64,000 bases of DNA from Flaviramulus_B aquimarinus (GCF_039543205.1 NZ_BAABJH010000001.1:868001-932000), one strand, 5' to 3'. Counted from the first letter of the stretch, positions 52,064 through 61,261 are shown. Notes: generated by a model from the sequence alone, not told the origin. Numbers and translations are program-made.

Positions 52064-52333
52064 ATGAGTAAAATTATGACCGTCGATGTATTATCGAGTA
52101 TTAAAGGCGCACAAGCTTCTGAGGCTGTGAGCAAGCTATTTGAAGTTATTAAGAATGCTAACACTACAAATACCAGTACTTTTAATAATAATCATAATAA
52201 TGCAGTCTCTTTAAATGATTTGAGAGATGATATGGTTATTGATAGTTCTGCCACAGAAAAACAAATCATTATTGAAAACTTTCCGAAAGAAAAAAACGGA
52301 TATTTAGTAGTTTCTAAAGTTATAGAAGAATAG
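52064..52333 (+). CDS. gatC: Divergent GatC-like subunit of the amidotransferase
   Basis: An 89-residue protein. Its C-terminal half (LRDDMVIDSSATEKQIIIEN, then FPKEKNGYLVVSKVIEE) follows the GatC ending: L-R-x-D, a helix ending near N-(A/F)-P, and a final Y-x-V-x-K-V-I-E. The N-terminal helix is not recognisable, and residues 31-53 form an Asn-rich patch (NANTTNTSTFNNNHNN). GatC normally holds GatA and GatB together. It is two bases before gatA, which supports the call. The weak N terminus keeps the confidence moderate. Confidence 0.68.
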   Translation: MSKIMTVDVLSSIKGAQASEAVSKLFEVIKNANTTNTSTFNNNHNNAVSLNDLRDDMVIDSSATEKQIIIENFPKEKNGYLVVSKVIEE

Positions 52334-52335
52334 TT

Positions 52336-53736
52336 ATGGACTCTCAAATACATAAAATCCATCAACAATTGATGAATAAAGACATCACTTGTACTGCTCT
52401 GGTTCAAGAAAAATTAGAGGTATTAAAACAGAATACCCATAACACTGTTAATGCGCTATTAGATAATTTAGCCCTTGATTTAGCTGATAAAGTTGACACC
52501 AAAATTGCCAATGGCGAAACTATTGGTTTATTAGAAGGTATTCCATTTGGTATTAAAGATGTGTATATGGTTCAGGGCACTAAAACAACAGCAAGTTCAG
52601 ATTTGCTTAAAAACTACAAATCGGCATACACGGCAACAGCAATTCAAAAATTATTGGATGCTGGCGCTATTCCTATAGTAAAAGAAAACTGTGATAGTTT
52701 TGGTCATGGTTCTTCAAGTGAAAACACCATTTTTGGTGCTGTTAAAAATGCTATAAATCCAGATTTAGTTGGCGGGGGTTCTAGTGGCGGTTCTGCCGTT
52801 AATGTGGCTAAGGATTATACTGTGTTTTCTATTGGTGGTGATACTGGTGGTTCTGTGCGTCAACCAGCAGGCTATAATAAGGTGTATGGCTTAAAACCCA
52901 CTTATGGTCGTATATCACGCTTCGGTTTAATGGCTTACGCATCTTCAACAGATTGTGTTGGCCCTATTGCAAAGTCTATTGAAGATATCCGAATTGTTTT
53001 AAATGTGATGAGCGGAAAGGATGTTAAAGACCAAACCTCTTATGCTTCAGCGGAAATAACCCAAGACACTATTTCTACTTCTGAACAGATAAAAACGGTA
53101 GGCTACTTTAAAAATTTTATAGAAACTGATGCTATTGATGCCAATATAAAAACTGATTTCCTAAAAGCTATCGAAAAAATAAAAGCCAAAGGCATAGAAA
53201 TAAAAGCTTTAGACTTCTTTGAATCTGAAACTTTAGTCTCTACCTATTACACGTTGGCTATGGCTGAAACAGCTTCTAACCTATCACGATTAGATGGCAC
53301 TAATTACGGTAACCGTATTGAAGCTGATAATTTAAAAGAAACCTATGCAGTAACGCGTTCTGAAAATTTTTCGGAAGAAACAAAACGTAGGATTGTAGGT
53401 GGCAACCAAGTGTTATCACAAGGATTTTCAGATGAAATCTATTTAAAAGGATTAGCCTTAAGAGATAGTATTTCTGAAAACTTTGAACGTGATTTTGAAG
53501 CCGTAGACATCATCCTATCACCAGTAACACCAAACACACCTCCAAAAATAGGTGATAGCTTAAAAGACCCGCATGCCATGTATTTATCTGATGCGTATAC
53601 GGTTGGTTTTAGCTTAGGACAACTACCAACCTTAACAGTACCGCAAGGCACCGAAACAGGTTTACAAATTACAGCCGCAAAACATAATGACGAACTCGTT
53701 TTGAAGTTTGCTAACTTCTTAAAAGACAAAATATAA
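52336..53736 (+). CDS. gatA: Aspartyl/glutamyl-tRNA amidotransferase subunit A
   Basis: A 466-residue amidase-signature enzyme. The Lys-Ser-Ser triad is visible: Lys in GIPFGIKDVYMVQG, Ser in GGGSSGGSAVNVAKD, and the nucleophile Ser in GGDTGGSVRQPAG. GatA frees ammonia from Gln and channels it to GatB. Its stop codon overlaps the start of the gatB-aspS gene, so the two are coupled. Nearby gatC and the fused GatB-AspS make this a complete transamidation unit. Confidence 0.94.
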   Translation: MDSQIHKIHQQLMNKDITCTALVQEKLEVLKQNTHNTVNALLDNLALDLADKVDTKIANGETIGLLEGIPFGIKDVYMVQGTKTTASSDLLKNYKSAYTATAIQKLLDAGAIPIVKENCDSFGHGSSSENTIFGAVKNAINPDLVGGGSSGGSAVNVAKDYTVFSIGGDTGGSVRQPAGYNKVYGLKPTYGRISRFGLMAYASSTDCVGPIAKSIEDIRIVLNVMSGKDVKDQTSYASAEITQDTISTSEQIKTVGYFKNFIETDAIDANIKTDFLKAIEKIKAKGIEIKALDFFESETLVSTYYTLAMAETASNLSRLDGTNYGNRIEADNLKETYAVTRSENFSEETKRRIVGGNQVLSQGFSDEIYLKGLALRDSISENFERDFEAVDIILSPVTPNTPPKIGDSLKDPHAMYLSDAYTVGFSLGQLPTLTVPQGTETGLQITAAKHNDELVLKFANFLKDKI

Positions 53737-56700
53737 TGGATTTAGAACAATTAAACGAGCTACTAAAGCAACACGAATTAGAATTAGTCATCGGACTGGA
53801 AACCCACGTGCGATTAAATACCAAAACCAAGTTATTTTGTTCTTGCGCTAATGCTGGTGATATCGACACCCCAAACCACAATATTTGTTCGGTTTGTACT
53901 GGGCAAATGGGCGTTTTACCTGCCATTAACAAAGAGGCCATTAATAAAGCCATTTACTTTGGTAAAGCGGTAAAATCGACATTTGAAAACGATGTCATCT
54001 CATGGGATAGAAAACATTATGAGTATCCAGATAACCCAAAAAACATCCAGATTACACAATTTCATAATCCCGTGATTCCTGATGGGCAAGTATCTTGTTT
54101 CCGTAATGATGGGTCACAATTTACCGTAAACTTAACTCAAGTTCATATTGAAGAAGATGCTGCTAAATTGATGCATGAGAAAAAAACTTCGTTAGTCGAT
54201 TTCAACAAAGCAGGCGTACCATTAATTGAAATTGTTACTGAACCTTGTATTCGTCATATTGAAGATGCTTCGACTTACGCACAATACATTCAGCGTATCG
54301 TTCAAAATTTAGAAATTTCAGAAGCTAACCTTGAAAAAGGCGAGTTTAAATCGGATGTTTCTGTTTCGCTCCGTAAAAAACAGGATTATAATTTAAATCC
54401 ACGTACTGAAATAAAAAACTTGAATTCGTTTAAGTTTATGGTAGATGCCTTAAAAGAAGAAGTTGAAAAACAACTCAACTACTTTTTAGAACACAAAGAA
54501 TTTAGACCAGACCAAACCACGGTTTTATGGGATGCCGAATTAAAGCAAACCAAAACCATGCGTAAAAAGGAATTCGAAGCAGATTATCGTTTTATTTCTG
54601 AACCGGATTTACCTTTTGTTAGCATAAAAAATGTGGTTGAATCTATTGATGTTGATTTAAGCACGCTACCGTTTGCTGTAGAGTCCATCTTAATTAAAGG
54701 TGGTGTTTTACCTCAAGATGCTAAATTTTTTACAGCCAACGCCTTACGTTCTGAAACTTTTGTTGCTATAAATAATGTCATTAAAGACGCAGCGTTTGTT
54801 GCAAAAACATTGGTAAATAATATCAGCGCAGATGATTATGGCGATATTCATAGTATAACCCATTTAATTGAAATTTTTCAATTGTTTAAAGATGAAAAAA
54901 TCACATCCGTATTGGTACAAAATGCGATTACATCTTATTTAAAAGACCGTAGTTTTAACTACAACCAGTACTTTGAAGAAAACACCATTTCGAAAGCTCA
55001 AATTGAAGACGCTATAGCCAAAGTCATTTCAGATAACGAAGCTATTGCTAATGATATTCGCTCTGGCAACCAAGGAAAAGCAGGTATTCTGGTTGGAAAA
55101 GTCATTAGTATTATTGGAAAAGGTGCTTCAGGAAAAGTCATCCGTGAAGGGGTTTTAAAACAAATTCAGAGTTCAGAATCTGGAGTTCAGAGTCCTACTG
55201 CTGTAACCAAACAACCAACAACCAGTAACCAGCAGCAAACAACCAAAAAGGAAGAAGAAACACTACCAGAAATTCCTATCGTTATAAAAGACGAATATAG
55301 AACCCATGTGATTTCTGAAATTTCAGATGAAAACATCAACGAAAATGTTACACTTTCCGGATGGGTATCCAGTGTGCGCGACCATGGCGAATTAATTTTT
55401 ATCGATTTACGAGATTCGAGTACGCAGGTCTTTCAAGTGCGTTTAAGCAGAGAATCATTTGCTAATTTAGATGAGCTAGTAAAACTAAAGCCCGAAACAG
55501 TCATTACCGTTTCTGGAGCTATTGTACAACGTAAAGAAGATGATTACAATGCCGCTTTAAGAACAGGTAAAATTGAATTAGAAGCTACTGAATTAGAAAT
55601 TCTAAACCTTTCTAAAACCTTGCCTTTTGAAATAAAACGAGCGACTAAAACCAATGAAAATGTACGTTTTCAGTACAAATATTTAGACCACAGAAATAAT
55701 GATGTCCGTCGTGTGATTGTTAACCGTCATAAAGTTATCAAACTGATACGTGATATTTTAGACGACCAAGATTTCCTTGAAATTGAAACCCCTATTTTAA
55801 GTGCTGGAACCGATGAAGGGGCTCGAGAGTTTATTGTACCCACAAGGAAACAAGCGGGGGCATTCTATACCTTACCACAAGCACCTCAGCAATTCAAACA
55901 AATGTTGATGGTAAGCGGCTACGAGAAGTATTTCCAGATTGCACGTTGTTTTAGGGATGAAGATTCTCGTGGCGACCGTCAACCAGAATTCACGCAACTA
56001 GATATTGAAATGGCCTATGCTAGCATGCAACAAATCATTGATTTAAATACGCAAATGTTCAATAGTGTTGTTCAGAAAATATACGGTAAAAAATGGATTT
56101 TACGTCCGTTTGAAGTTTTAACCTATAAACAAGCCATGGACAATTATGGTTGTGACCGACCAGATTTACGTTTCGGTTTAAAACTGCAAGACATTACCAA
56201 TATTGTAAAAGACACTACTTTCCAAGTGTTTAGCAAACCTATTGATGAAGGTGGTATTGTAAAATGTATTAGAGTCTCTGCTCAAGAACAGGGCAACAAG
56301 CGTTTGTCTAAAGGACAGATTGAAAAGCTAACCGCTTTAGCGCAGGGTCACGGTTTAGGTGGTTTGGCCTATATTATTGTTAATGAAACCGATCTGCAAT
56401 CGCCAATCATTAAATTTTTAGGCGAAGACATTGCTAGCAGAATTATTGAAGCTACCAATGCGCAAGTAGGCGATATTGTATTCTTTTCAGCTGCTGATTA
56501 CGCCACAGCTAACAAAGCCTTAGATGCCGTTCGTCAAGAATTAGGTAATATGTTGCGTTTAATCAATCCTAAGGAACTAAGACCAGCATGGGTTATTGAC
56601 TTCCCGATGTTTGAAAAAACAGATGAAGACAGGTGGACTTTTACGCATAATCCGTTCTCAATGCCAGCTATTTATGATATTGAAAAACACATGAATGGTA

Positions 56701-57077
56701 AAGAAGAAGAAATCGGAAACATCATCGCTCAACAATACGATTTAATATTGAATGGTTACGAAATTGGTGGCGGTTCTGTACGTGCTCATAAACCTGAAAT
56801 TTTGGAAGCCACTTATAAAAATATGGGGTATAACAAAGACGAGATGATGAAGAGTGTTGGCACCATGTACAAAGCATTCCATTATGGTGCGCCACCACAT
56901 GGCGGTATTGCTTGGGGCGTTGACCGCCTTATGATGATTTTAGAGAAAAAAGCATCTATTAGAGAAGTCATGGCATTCCCAAAAACGGGCACTAGTGAAG
57001 ATTTATTATTTGGAGCACCTTCACAATTATCTGACAAAAAAGTTGAGGAAATGAATGTAAAGGTGATGAAGAAATAG
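53736..57077 (+). CDS. gatB-aspS: Fusion of amidotransferase subunit GatB and aspartyl-tRNA synthetase
   Basis: An 1113-residue fusion. Residues of about 1-478 are GatB: IGLETHVRLNTKTKLFCSC with its Cys zinc site, FNKAGVPLIEIVTEP and the C-terminal YqeY-like tail to about 478. A Ser/Thr/Gln linker follows (479-519). From about 520 comes a bacterial AspRS: OB-fold anticodon domain (SGWVSSVRDHGELIFIDLRD), motif 2 (FRDEDSRGDRQPEF, from 739), the GAD insertion, and motif 3 (GGIAWGVDRLMMIL, from 1056). His550 in RDHGE aligns with His31 of the non-discriminating Pseudomonas enzyme. Such an AspRS would make Asp-tRNA(Asn), which GatCAB amidates. Fusions of this kind are known as annotations in Flavobacteriia. 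Confidence 0.95.
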   Translation: MDLEQLNELLKQHELELVIGLETHVRLNTKTKLFCSCANAGDIDTPNHNICSVCTGQMGVLPAINKEAINKAIYFGKAVKSTFENDVISWDRKHYEYPDNPKNIQITQFHNPVIPDGQVSCFRNDGSQFTVNLTQVHIEEDAAKLMHEKKTSLVDFNKAGVPLIEIVTEPCIRHIEDASTYAQYIQRIVQNLEISEANLEKGEFKSDVSVSLRKKQDYNLNPRTEIKNLNSFKFMVDALKEEVEKQLNYFLEHKEFRPDQTTVLWDAELKQTKTMRKKEFEADYRFISEPDLPFVSIKNVVESIDVDLSTLPFAVESILIKGGVLPQDAKFFTANALRSETFVAINNVIKDAAFVAKTLVNNISADDYGDIHSITHLIEIFQLFKDEKITSVLVQNAITSYLKDRSFNYNQYFEENTISKAQIEDAIAKVISDNEAIANDIRSGNQGKAGILVGKVISIIGKGASGKVIREGVLKQIQSSESGVQSPTAVTKQPTTSNQQQTTKKEEETLPEIPIVIKDEYRTHVISEISDENINENVTLSGWVSSVRDHGELIFIDLRDSSTQVFQVRLSRESFANLDELVKLKPETVITVSGAIVQRKEDDYNAALRTGKIELEATELEILNLSKTLPFEIKRATKTNENVRFQYKYLDHRNNDVRRVIVNRHKVIKLIRDILDDQDFLEIETPILSAGTDEGAREFIVPTRKQAGAFYTLPQAPQQFKQMLMVSGYEKYFQIARCFRDEDSRGDRQPEFTQLDIEMAYASMQQIIDLNTQMFNSVVQKIYGKKWILRPFEVLTYKQAMDNYGCDRPDLRFGLKLQDITNIVKDTTFQVFSKPIDEGGIVKCIRVSAQEQGNKRLSKGQIEKLTALAQGHGLGGLAYIIVNETDLQSPIIKFLGEDIASRIIEATNAQVGDIVFFSAADYATANKALDAVRQELGNMLRLINPKELRPAWVIDFPMFEKTDEDRWTFTHNPFSMPAIYDIEKHMNGKEEEIGNIIAQQYDLILNGYEIGGGSVRAHKPEILEATYKNMGYNKDEMMKSVGTMYKAFHYGAPPHGGIAWGVDRLMMILEKKASIREVMAFPKTGTSEDLLFGAPSQLSDKKVEEMNVKVMKK

Positions 57078-57106
57078 CTTTCCTTAGTATTATCAATTAA
57101 CATTAA

Positions 57107-57133
57107 AACTTCAGTTTATTCTGGAGTTTTTTT
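57107..57133 (+). terminator. Terminator of the gat operon
   Basis: AACTTCAG and CTGGAGTT (one G-U pair) enclose a short loop and are followed by a T run, 30 bp after the fusion gene. Confidence 0.7.
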
Positions 57134-57237
57134 GTTTTATATGGTGTCATATAAACTTTAACATTCCATACTGACTTTTATAAAAACTTTAAGACAATTT
57201 CGGTTTACCTTTCAGCATATTTAAATAAATACTTATT

Positions 57238-57780
57238 ATGAAAAAATTATCATGTATTACTACTGTTGCATTTGCATTTATCATGCTATTATCTGTTAAT
57301 CTGAATGCCCAAAAATTTGCGAAAATGGACAAAAGCCCTATGGATGCCGCTGCATTTCCTACGAGCTATAAAGACGCTAACAAACTCATTAAAATAGTTT
57401 ATAGCAGACCTCAATTAAAAGGAAGAGCAGTATCTACTTTGGCTAAAAATGGAGAAGTATGGAGAACTGGAGCTAATGAAGCTGCTGAGTTAACGCTTTA
57501 CACCGACATGAAGTTAGGCAACACGACCATTAAAACCGGAACCTATACTTTTTATGTCATTCCGGGTGAAAAAGAATGGACAGCTATAATCAGTAAAGAC
57601 CTGAATGTTTGGGGTTCTTACTTTTATAATAAAGAAAATGATGTAGCTAGATTATCTGTTCCTGTAAGTTCGGGAGATGCTTTAGAAACTTTTTCAATTG
57701 CTTTTGAAGAAGCTGACAATGGCGTACACATGCATTTAGGGTGGGGAACCGTTAGAGTTGCTGTTCCTTTTACAAAGTAA
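57238..57780 (+). CDS. DUF2911 family exported protein
   Basis: A 180-residue protein with a signal peptide (LSCITTVAFAFIMLLSVNLNA). The DUF2911 body has the conserved VYSRPQLKGR, GEVWRTGANEAAELTLYTDM, GTYTFYVIPGEKEWTAIISK and the final LGWGTVRVAVPF. The family is common in Bacteroidetes and has no assigned function. It stands alone between two terminators. Confidence 0.88.
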   Translation: MKKLSCITTVAFAFIMLLSVNLNAQKFAKMDKSPMDAAAFPTSYKDANKLIKIVYSRPQLKGRAVSTLAKNGEVWRTGANEAAELTLYTDMKLGNTTIKTGTYTFYVIPGEKEWTAIISKDLNVWGSYFYNKENDVARLSVPVSSGDALETFSIAFEEADNGVHMHLGWGTVRVAVPFTK

Positions 57781-57798
57781 ATTACACTTATTTTTGAA

Positions 57799-57833
57799 TA
57801 AAAAAACGCCTTGATAGATCAAGGTGTTTTTTT
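57799..57833. terminator. Bidirectional terminator between the DUF2911 gene and queE
   Basis: A stem of about 12 bp (AAAACGCCTTGA with TCAAGGTGTTTT, G-U pairs allowed) with A and T runs serves the convergent genes. Confidence 0.78.
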
Positions 57834-58461
57834 ATGGAATATTCAAATATTTATGGGTCTGCAAGGACACTTTCCATTTAGGGTTTTTCATAACATAATC
57901 TACAATTTCTGGCATCACCTTATCACGCTTGCTCCATTCTGGTTGTAAATATAAAATACAATCTTTATTCACCTTAGAAGCTTGTTCTTCAGCAAAGCGA
58001 AAATCATCTTTATTATAAATAATCATTTTTAATTCATCTGCTTTATCGTAAACTTCTTTAGTAGGCAACTTCATTTTTTTAGGCGATAAGCAAATCCAAT
58101 CCCAAGTACCTGTTAACTTATATGCTCCAGAAGTTTCAATATGTGTTTGTAGACCTTCTGCTTTTAATTGGGTTGTTAAAGCTGTCATATCCCAAGTTAA
58201 AGGTTCTCCACCTGTTACAACAATGGTATCACTATAGGTTTTGGCGTTTTCTACAATCTTTTTAGTTGCTGTAGGCGGGTGCAAATTCGCATTCCAACTT
58301 TCTTTAACATCACACCAATGGCATCCCACATCGCAACCACCAATACGCACAAAATAGGCCGCAGTACCTTTATAAAAACCTTCGCCCTGTATTGTATAAA
58401 ACTCCTCCATTAAAGGTAACATCTCACCTTTATTAACCAACATTAACACATCGTCATTCAT
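57832..58461 (-). CDS. queE: 7-carboxy-7-deazaguanine synthase
   Basis: A 209-residue radical SAM enzyme of queuosine synthesis. It forms CDG from carboxy-tetrahydropterin. The cluster motif is C43-x3-C47-x2-C50 (GGCDVGCHWC), and the GGEPL motif follows. An early EEFYTIQGEGFYKGT segment binds substrate. A -7 box at 58480-58487 supports the ATG at 58461. Other queuosine genes are not in the window. Confidence 0.93.
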   Translation of the reverse strand: MNDDVLMLVNKGEMLPLMEEFYTIQGEGFYKGTAAYFVRIGGCDVGCHWCDVKESWNANLHPPTATKKIVENAKTYSDTIVVTGGEPLTWDMTALTTQLKAEGLQTHIETSGAYKLTGTWDWICLSPKKMKLPTKEVYDKADELKMIIYNKDDFRFAEEQASKVNKDCILYLQPEWSKRDKVMPEIVDYVMKNPKWKVSLQTHKYLNIP

Positions 58462-58479
58462 CTAAAATAATTTAGGATG

Positions 58480-58487
58480 CAAATGTA
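58480..58487 (-). promoter_or_regulatory. -7 box of queE
   Basis: CAAATGTA reads TACATTTG on the minus strand, 18 bp before the queE start. Confidence 0.5.
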
Positions 58488-58637
58488 CATATATTTAAAG
58501 AAAAGAATAAAATACAGCTTTTTATTTTGTTTAATTTTTAATTAAAATTATTAAACATTTTGTTATGAAATTTCATTTTTATATATTCGCACAACCCTAT
58601 TTTAAAGTAAATTGCTGCCTTCAATCTCTCACAAGAA

Positions 58638-58849
58638 TGAAAAAAATAGCTTATCCTGTAATATTGCTACTATGCAGTTATTACGGTTTTTCTCAAGTTA
58701 GTATTGGTACTACTGCACCAGATGCTTCGTCTATTTTATATATTGAGTCTTCAAACAAAGGGTTTTTACTTCCTATAGTACGTTTAAATAATATTAGTGA
58801 TGTTAGTACAATTAACACTATTGAATCATTTAATTCTCTCATAAAATGA
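58638..58849 (+). pseudogene. Truncated copy of the neighbouring secreted protein gene
   Basis: From the ATG at 58638 the frame encodes about 70 residues (MKKIAYPVILLLCSYYGFSQ, then VSIGTTAPDASSILYIESSN). This matches the first 60 residues of the next protein (FSQVGIGTTDPDPSSILDIE), but the frame ends soon after. It has a signal peptide and may be exported as a short stub. The stop overlaps the next gene's start (ATGA). Remnant of a tandem duplication; a functional short protein is a weaker alternative. Confidence 0.6.
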
Positions 58850-59571
58850 AAAAAAAATCATGTCTTTTAATACTACTATTATTTAGTTATTGTAGCTTCT
58901 CTCAAGTTGGTATTGGCACAACAGATCCTGACCCATCGTCTATATTAGATATCGAATCGGATAGCCAGGGTATTCTTGTACCTCGCCTTACAACGATTCA
59001 AATTAATGCTATTGATGACCCAGCTACTGGTTTAATTGTTTACAATACGGATATGAATGAATTTCAGTTTAACTGTAGCGATCCAGCTATGCCAGACTGG
59101 AGCAAAATCTCACATACGAGTTCTGTTAAGTATAGCAATACCAATACAACGACTAATATAAACCCTACGAACTATACGAATATGCCTATTTTTGGGTCTT
59201 TAGATTGGAATGACGATACAACTTTATACAATCAATCTGGTAATACCATCACGGTAAACACTACGGGCAGATATAGAATTTCTGTTAACATTGCCTATAC
59301 AGTTCCAGCAGTAGCAGGTAATAATTCCGAACAGCGTGTATCGGTCGAAGCACAATTAGCTATTAACGGAAGTCCAACTGGCGCTATTGGAAATACAGGC
59401 TATGTAAGACGTGCCAATGGACAAAATGAGGCGTCATTACATATTACCGAAGTTTTTAATATTACTGCAGGGCAGACCATAAGTGTGCAAACCATAAGAG
59501 GTGGAAATACCGCGCCTGCATATTTAAGAAGTGCTGGAACATCTAACATATACATTGAAAAAATTAAATAA
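58846..59571 (+). CDS. Secreted surface protein with a GIGT-type N-terminal module
   Basis: A 241-residue protein with a signal peptide (SCLLILLLFSYCSFSQ). The N-terminal module VGIGTTDPDPSSILDIESDS, then GILVPRLTTIQINAI and GLIVYNTDMNEFQF, is one I know from many flavobacterial surface proteins. The C-terminal half, from about residue 85, is beta-rich (YRISVNIAYTVPAVAGN, VSVEAQLAINGSPTGAIG) and may form a C1q/TNF-like jelly roll. An adhesin or tail-tip-like role is likely but unproven. It overlaps the truncated copy upstream. Confidence 0.7.
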   Translation: MKKKSCLLILLLFSYCSFSQVGIGTTDPDPSSILDIESDSQGILVPRLTTIQINAIDDPATGLIVYNTDMNEFQFNCSDPAMPDWSKISHTSSVKYSNTNTTTNINPTNYTNMPIFGSLDWNDDTTLYNQSGNTITVNTTGRYRISVNIAYTVPAVAGNNSEQRVSVEAQLAINGSPTGAIGNTGYVRRANGQNEASLHITEVFNITAGQTISVQTIRGGNTAPAYLRSAGTSNIYIEKIK

Positions 59572-59638
59572 CCTTTTTCGATAAATCTTCATTTTTTTCT
59601 TCTTTATTTTTCCTGTATTTTTATGAAAAATATAAGGG

Positions 59639-61180
59639 ATGAGTAATACAGAGACTTTTTTCAATTACATTACGGAAGGCAACAAAACAAAAGGTGACTA
59701 TATCCCAATAGGCGCTGCCATGTTAGATGGCGAAACTGTTACTGGTGCACATGTAAAAATACCCTTAAAAACCATGAATCGTCATGGTTTAATTGCTGGA
59801 GCTACTGGTACTGGAAAAACAAAATCGTTACAAGTTTTAGCTGAAAATTTGAGCGACAAGGGCATTCCTGTATTACTTATGGATATTAAAGGCGATTTAA
59901 GTGGTTTGGCACAACCAAGTCCAGGACACCCAAAAATAGACGAACGCCATGAGAAAATCGGACTCCCTTTTGAAGCCAAACCTTTTCCTGTTGAAATCTT
60001 AACACTTTCCGAACAAAACGGTGTGAGACTGCGTGCTACGGTTAGTGAATTTGGCCCTGTACTACTATCGCGAATTTTAGATCTATCAGAAACACAATCT
60101 GGTGTTGTTGCTGTTATATTTCAATATTGCGACGATAATAAAATGCCCGTTTTAGATTTAAAAGATTTTAAAAAAATATTACAATACGCCACCCAAGAAG
60201 GGAAAGCAGAATTTACAGAAGCCTATGGTAGAATCTCAACTGCATCAACTGGAGCTATTTTGCGCAAAGTTATCGAGCTAGAGCAACAAGGTGCTGAGTT
60301 ATTTTTTGGAGAAACTTCTTTTGATGTTGATGATTTATTGCGTGTAGATAATGATGGTCGAGGGTATATTAATATTCTTAGACTAACCGACATTCAAGAT
60401 AGACCAAAATTATTTTCAACGTTCATGCTAAGTTTATTGGCTGAAATATATTCCACATTTCCAGAACAAGGCGATAGCGATAGACCTGAACTTATTATGT
60501 TTATTGATGAAGCCCATTTAATTTTCAATGAAGCCTCAAAAGCACTTTTAAATCAAATAGAAAGTATTGTAAAACTAATACGTAGTAAAGGGGTTGGTTT
60601 ATATTTTGTAACACAAAACCCAACAGATGTTCCCGAAGCCGTTTTAGGACAACTTGGTTTAAAAATCCAACACGCTTTAAGAGCGTTTACAGCAAAAGAT
60701 AGAAAGGCTATAAAATTAACCGCTCAAAACTATCCAGATTCTGAGTATTATGATACAACAGAGGTATTAACATCATTAGGGATTGGAGAGGCTTTAGTAT
60801 CGGCCTTAGATGAAAAAGGTCGCCCTACTCCCCTAGCCGCAACCATGATGCGAGCACCCATGAGTAGGATGGATGTTTTAACTGATGTTGAATTAAACGC
60901 ATTACTTTCGAGATCTAAAATGGTAAAAAAATACAATGAAACCATAGATAGAGAAAGCACTTACGAAATGCTCAATGAAAAAATAGAGCAAGCTGAAGCA
61001 GAAGAAGCCAAGGAAAAAGTAAGGAAAGAGAAAGAAGCACTTAAAAAAGCTGAGTCTAAAAAACGAACCTCTAGGTCTAGAGCAAAAAGCACTAGAATGA
61101 ATCCGATTGTTAAAGTATTAACCAGTGCCACATTTATAAGAAGTGTCTTTGGTATTTTAACCAAAGTGATGAAAAAATAG
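59639..61180 (+). CDS. DUF853/HerA-type ATPase (YjgR-like)
   Basis: A 513-residue P-loop ATPase. Walker A is GATGTGKTKS, the second strand VLLMDIKGDLSGLAQ follows, Walker B is LIMFIDEAHLIFNE, and an Arg-finger region follows VGLYFVTQNPTDVPE. A basic coiled-coil tail (EEAKEKVRKEKEALKKAESK, then KRTSRSRAKS) precedes a C-terminal amphipathic end. The family (DUF853, YjgR in E. coli) resembles HerA helicases but its function is unsettled. Confidence 0.9.
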   Translation: MSNTETFFNYITEGNKTKGDYIPIGAAMLDGETVTGAHVKIPLKTMNRHGLIAGATGTGKTKSLQVLAENLSDKGIPVLLMDIKGDLSGLAQPSPGHPKIDERHEKIGLPFEAKPFPVEILTLSEQNGVRLRATVSEFGPVLLSRILDLSETQSGVVAVIFQYCDDNKMPVLDLKDFKKILQYATQEGKAEFTEAYGRISTASTGAILRKVIELEQQGAELFFGETSFDVDDLLRVDNDGRGYINILRLTDIQDRPKLFSTFMLSLLAEIYSTFPEQGDSDRPELIMFIDEAHLIFNEASKALLNQIESIVKLIRSKGVGLYFVTQNPTDVPEAVLGQLGLKIQHALRAFTAKDRKAIKLTAQNYPDSEYYDTTEVLTSLGIGEALVSALDEKGRPTPLAATMMRAPMSRMDVLTDVELNALLSRSKMVKKYNETIDRESTYEMLNEKIEQAEAEEAKEKVRKEKEALKKAESKKRTSRSRAKSTRMNPIVKVLTSATFIRSVFGILTKVMKK

Positions 61181-61261
61181 CGGTAATCTGTATTTGCAAA
61201 CCATAAACGTTAGAAACATCAGCTTTATCCTAGATAAAAACAATAAAACCCCATACCATTT

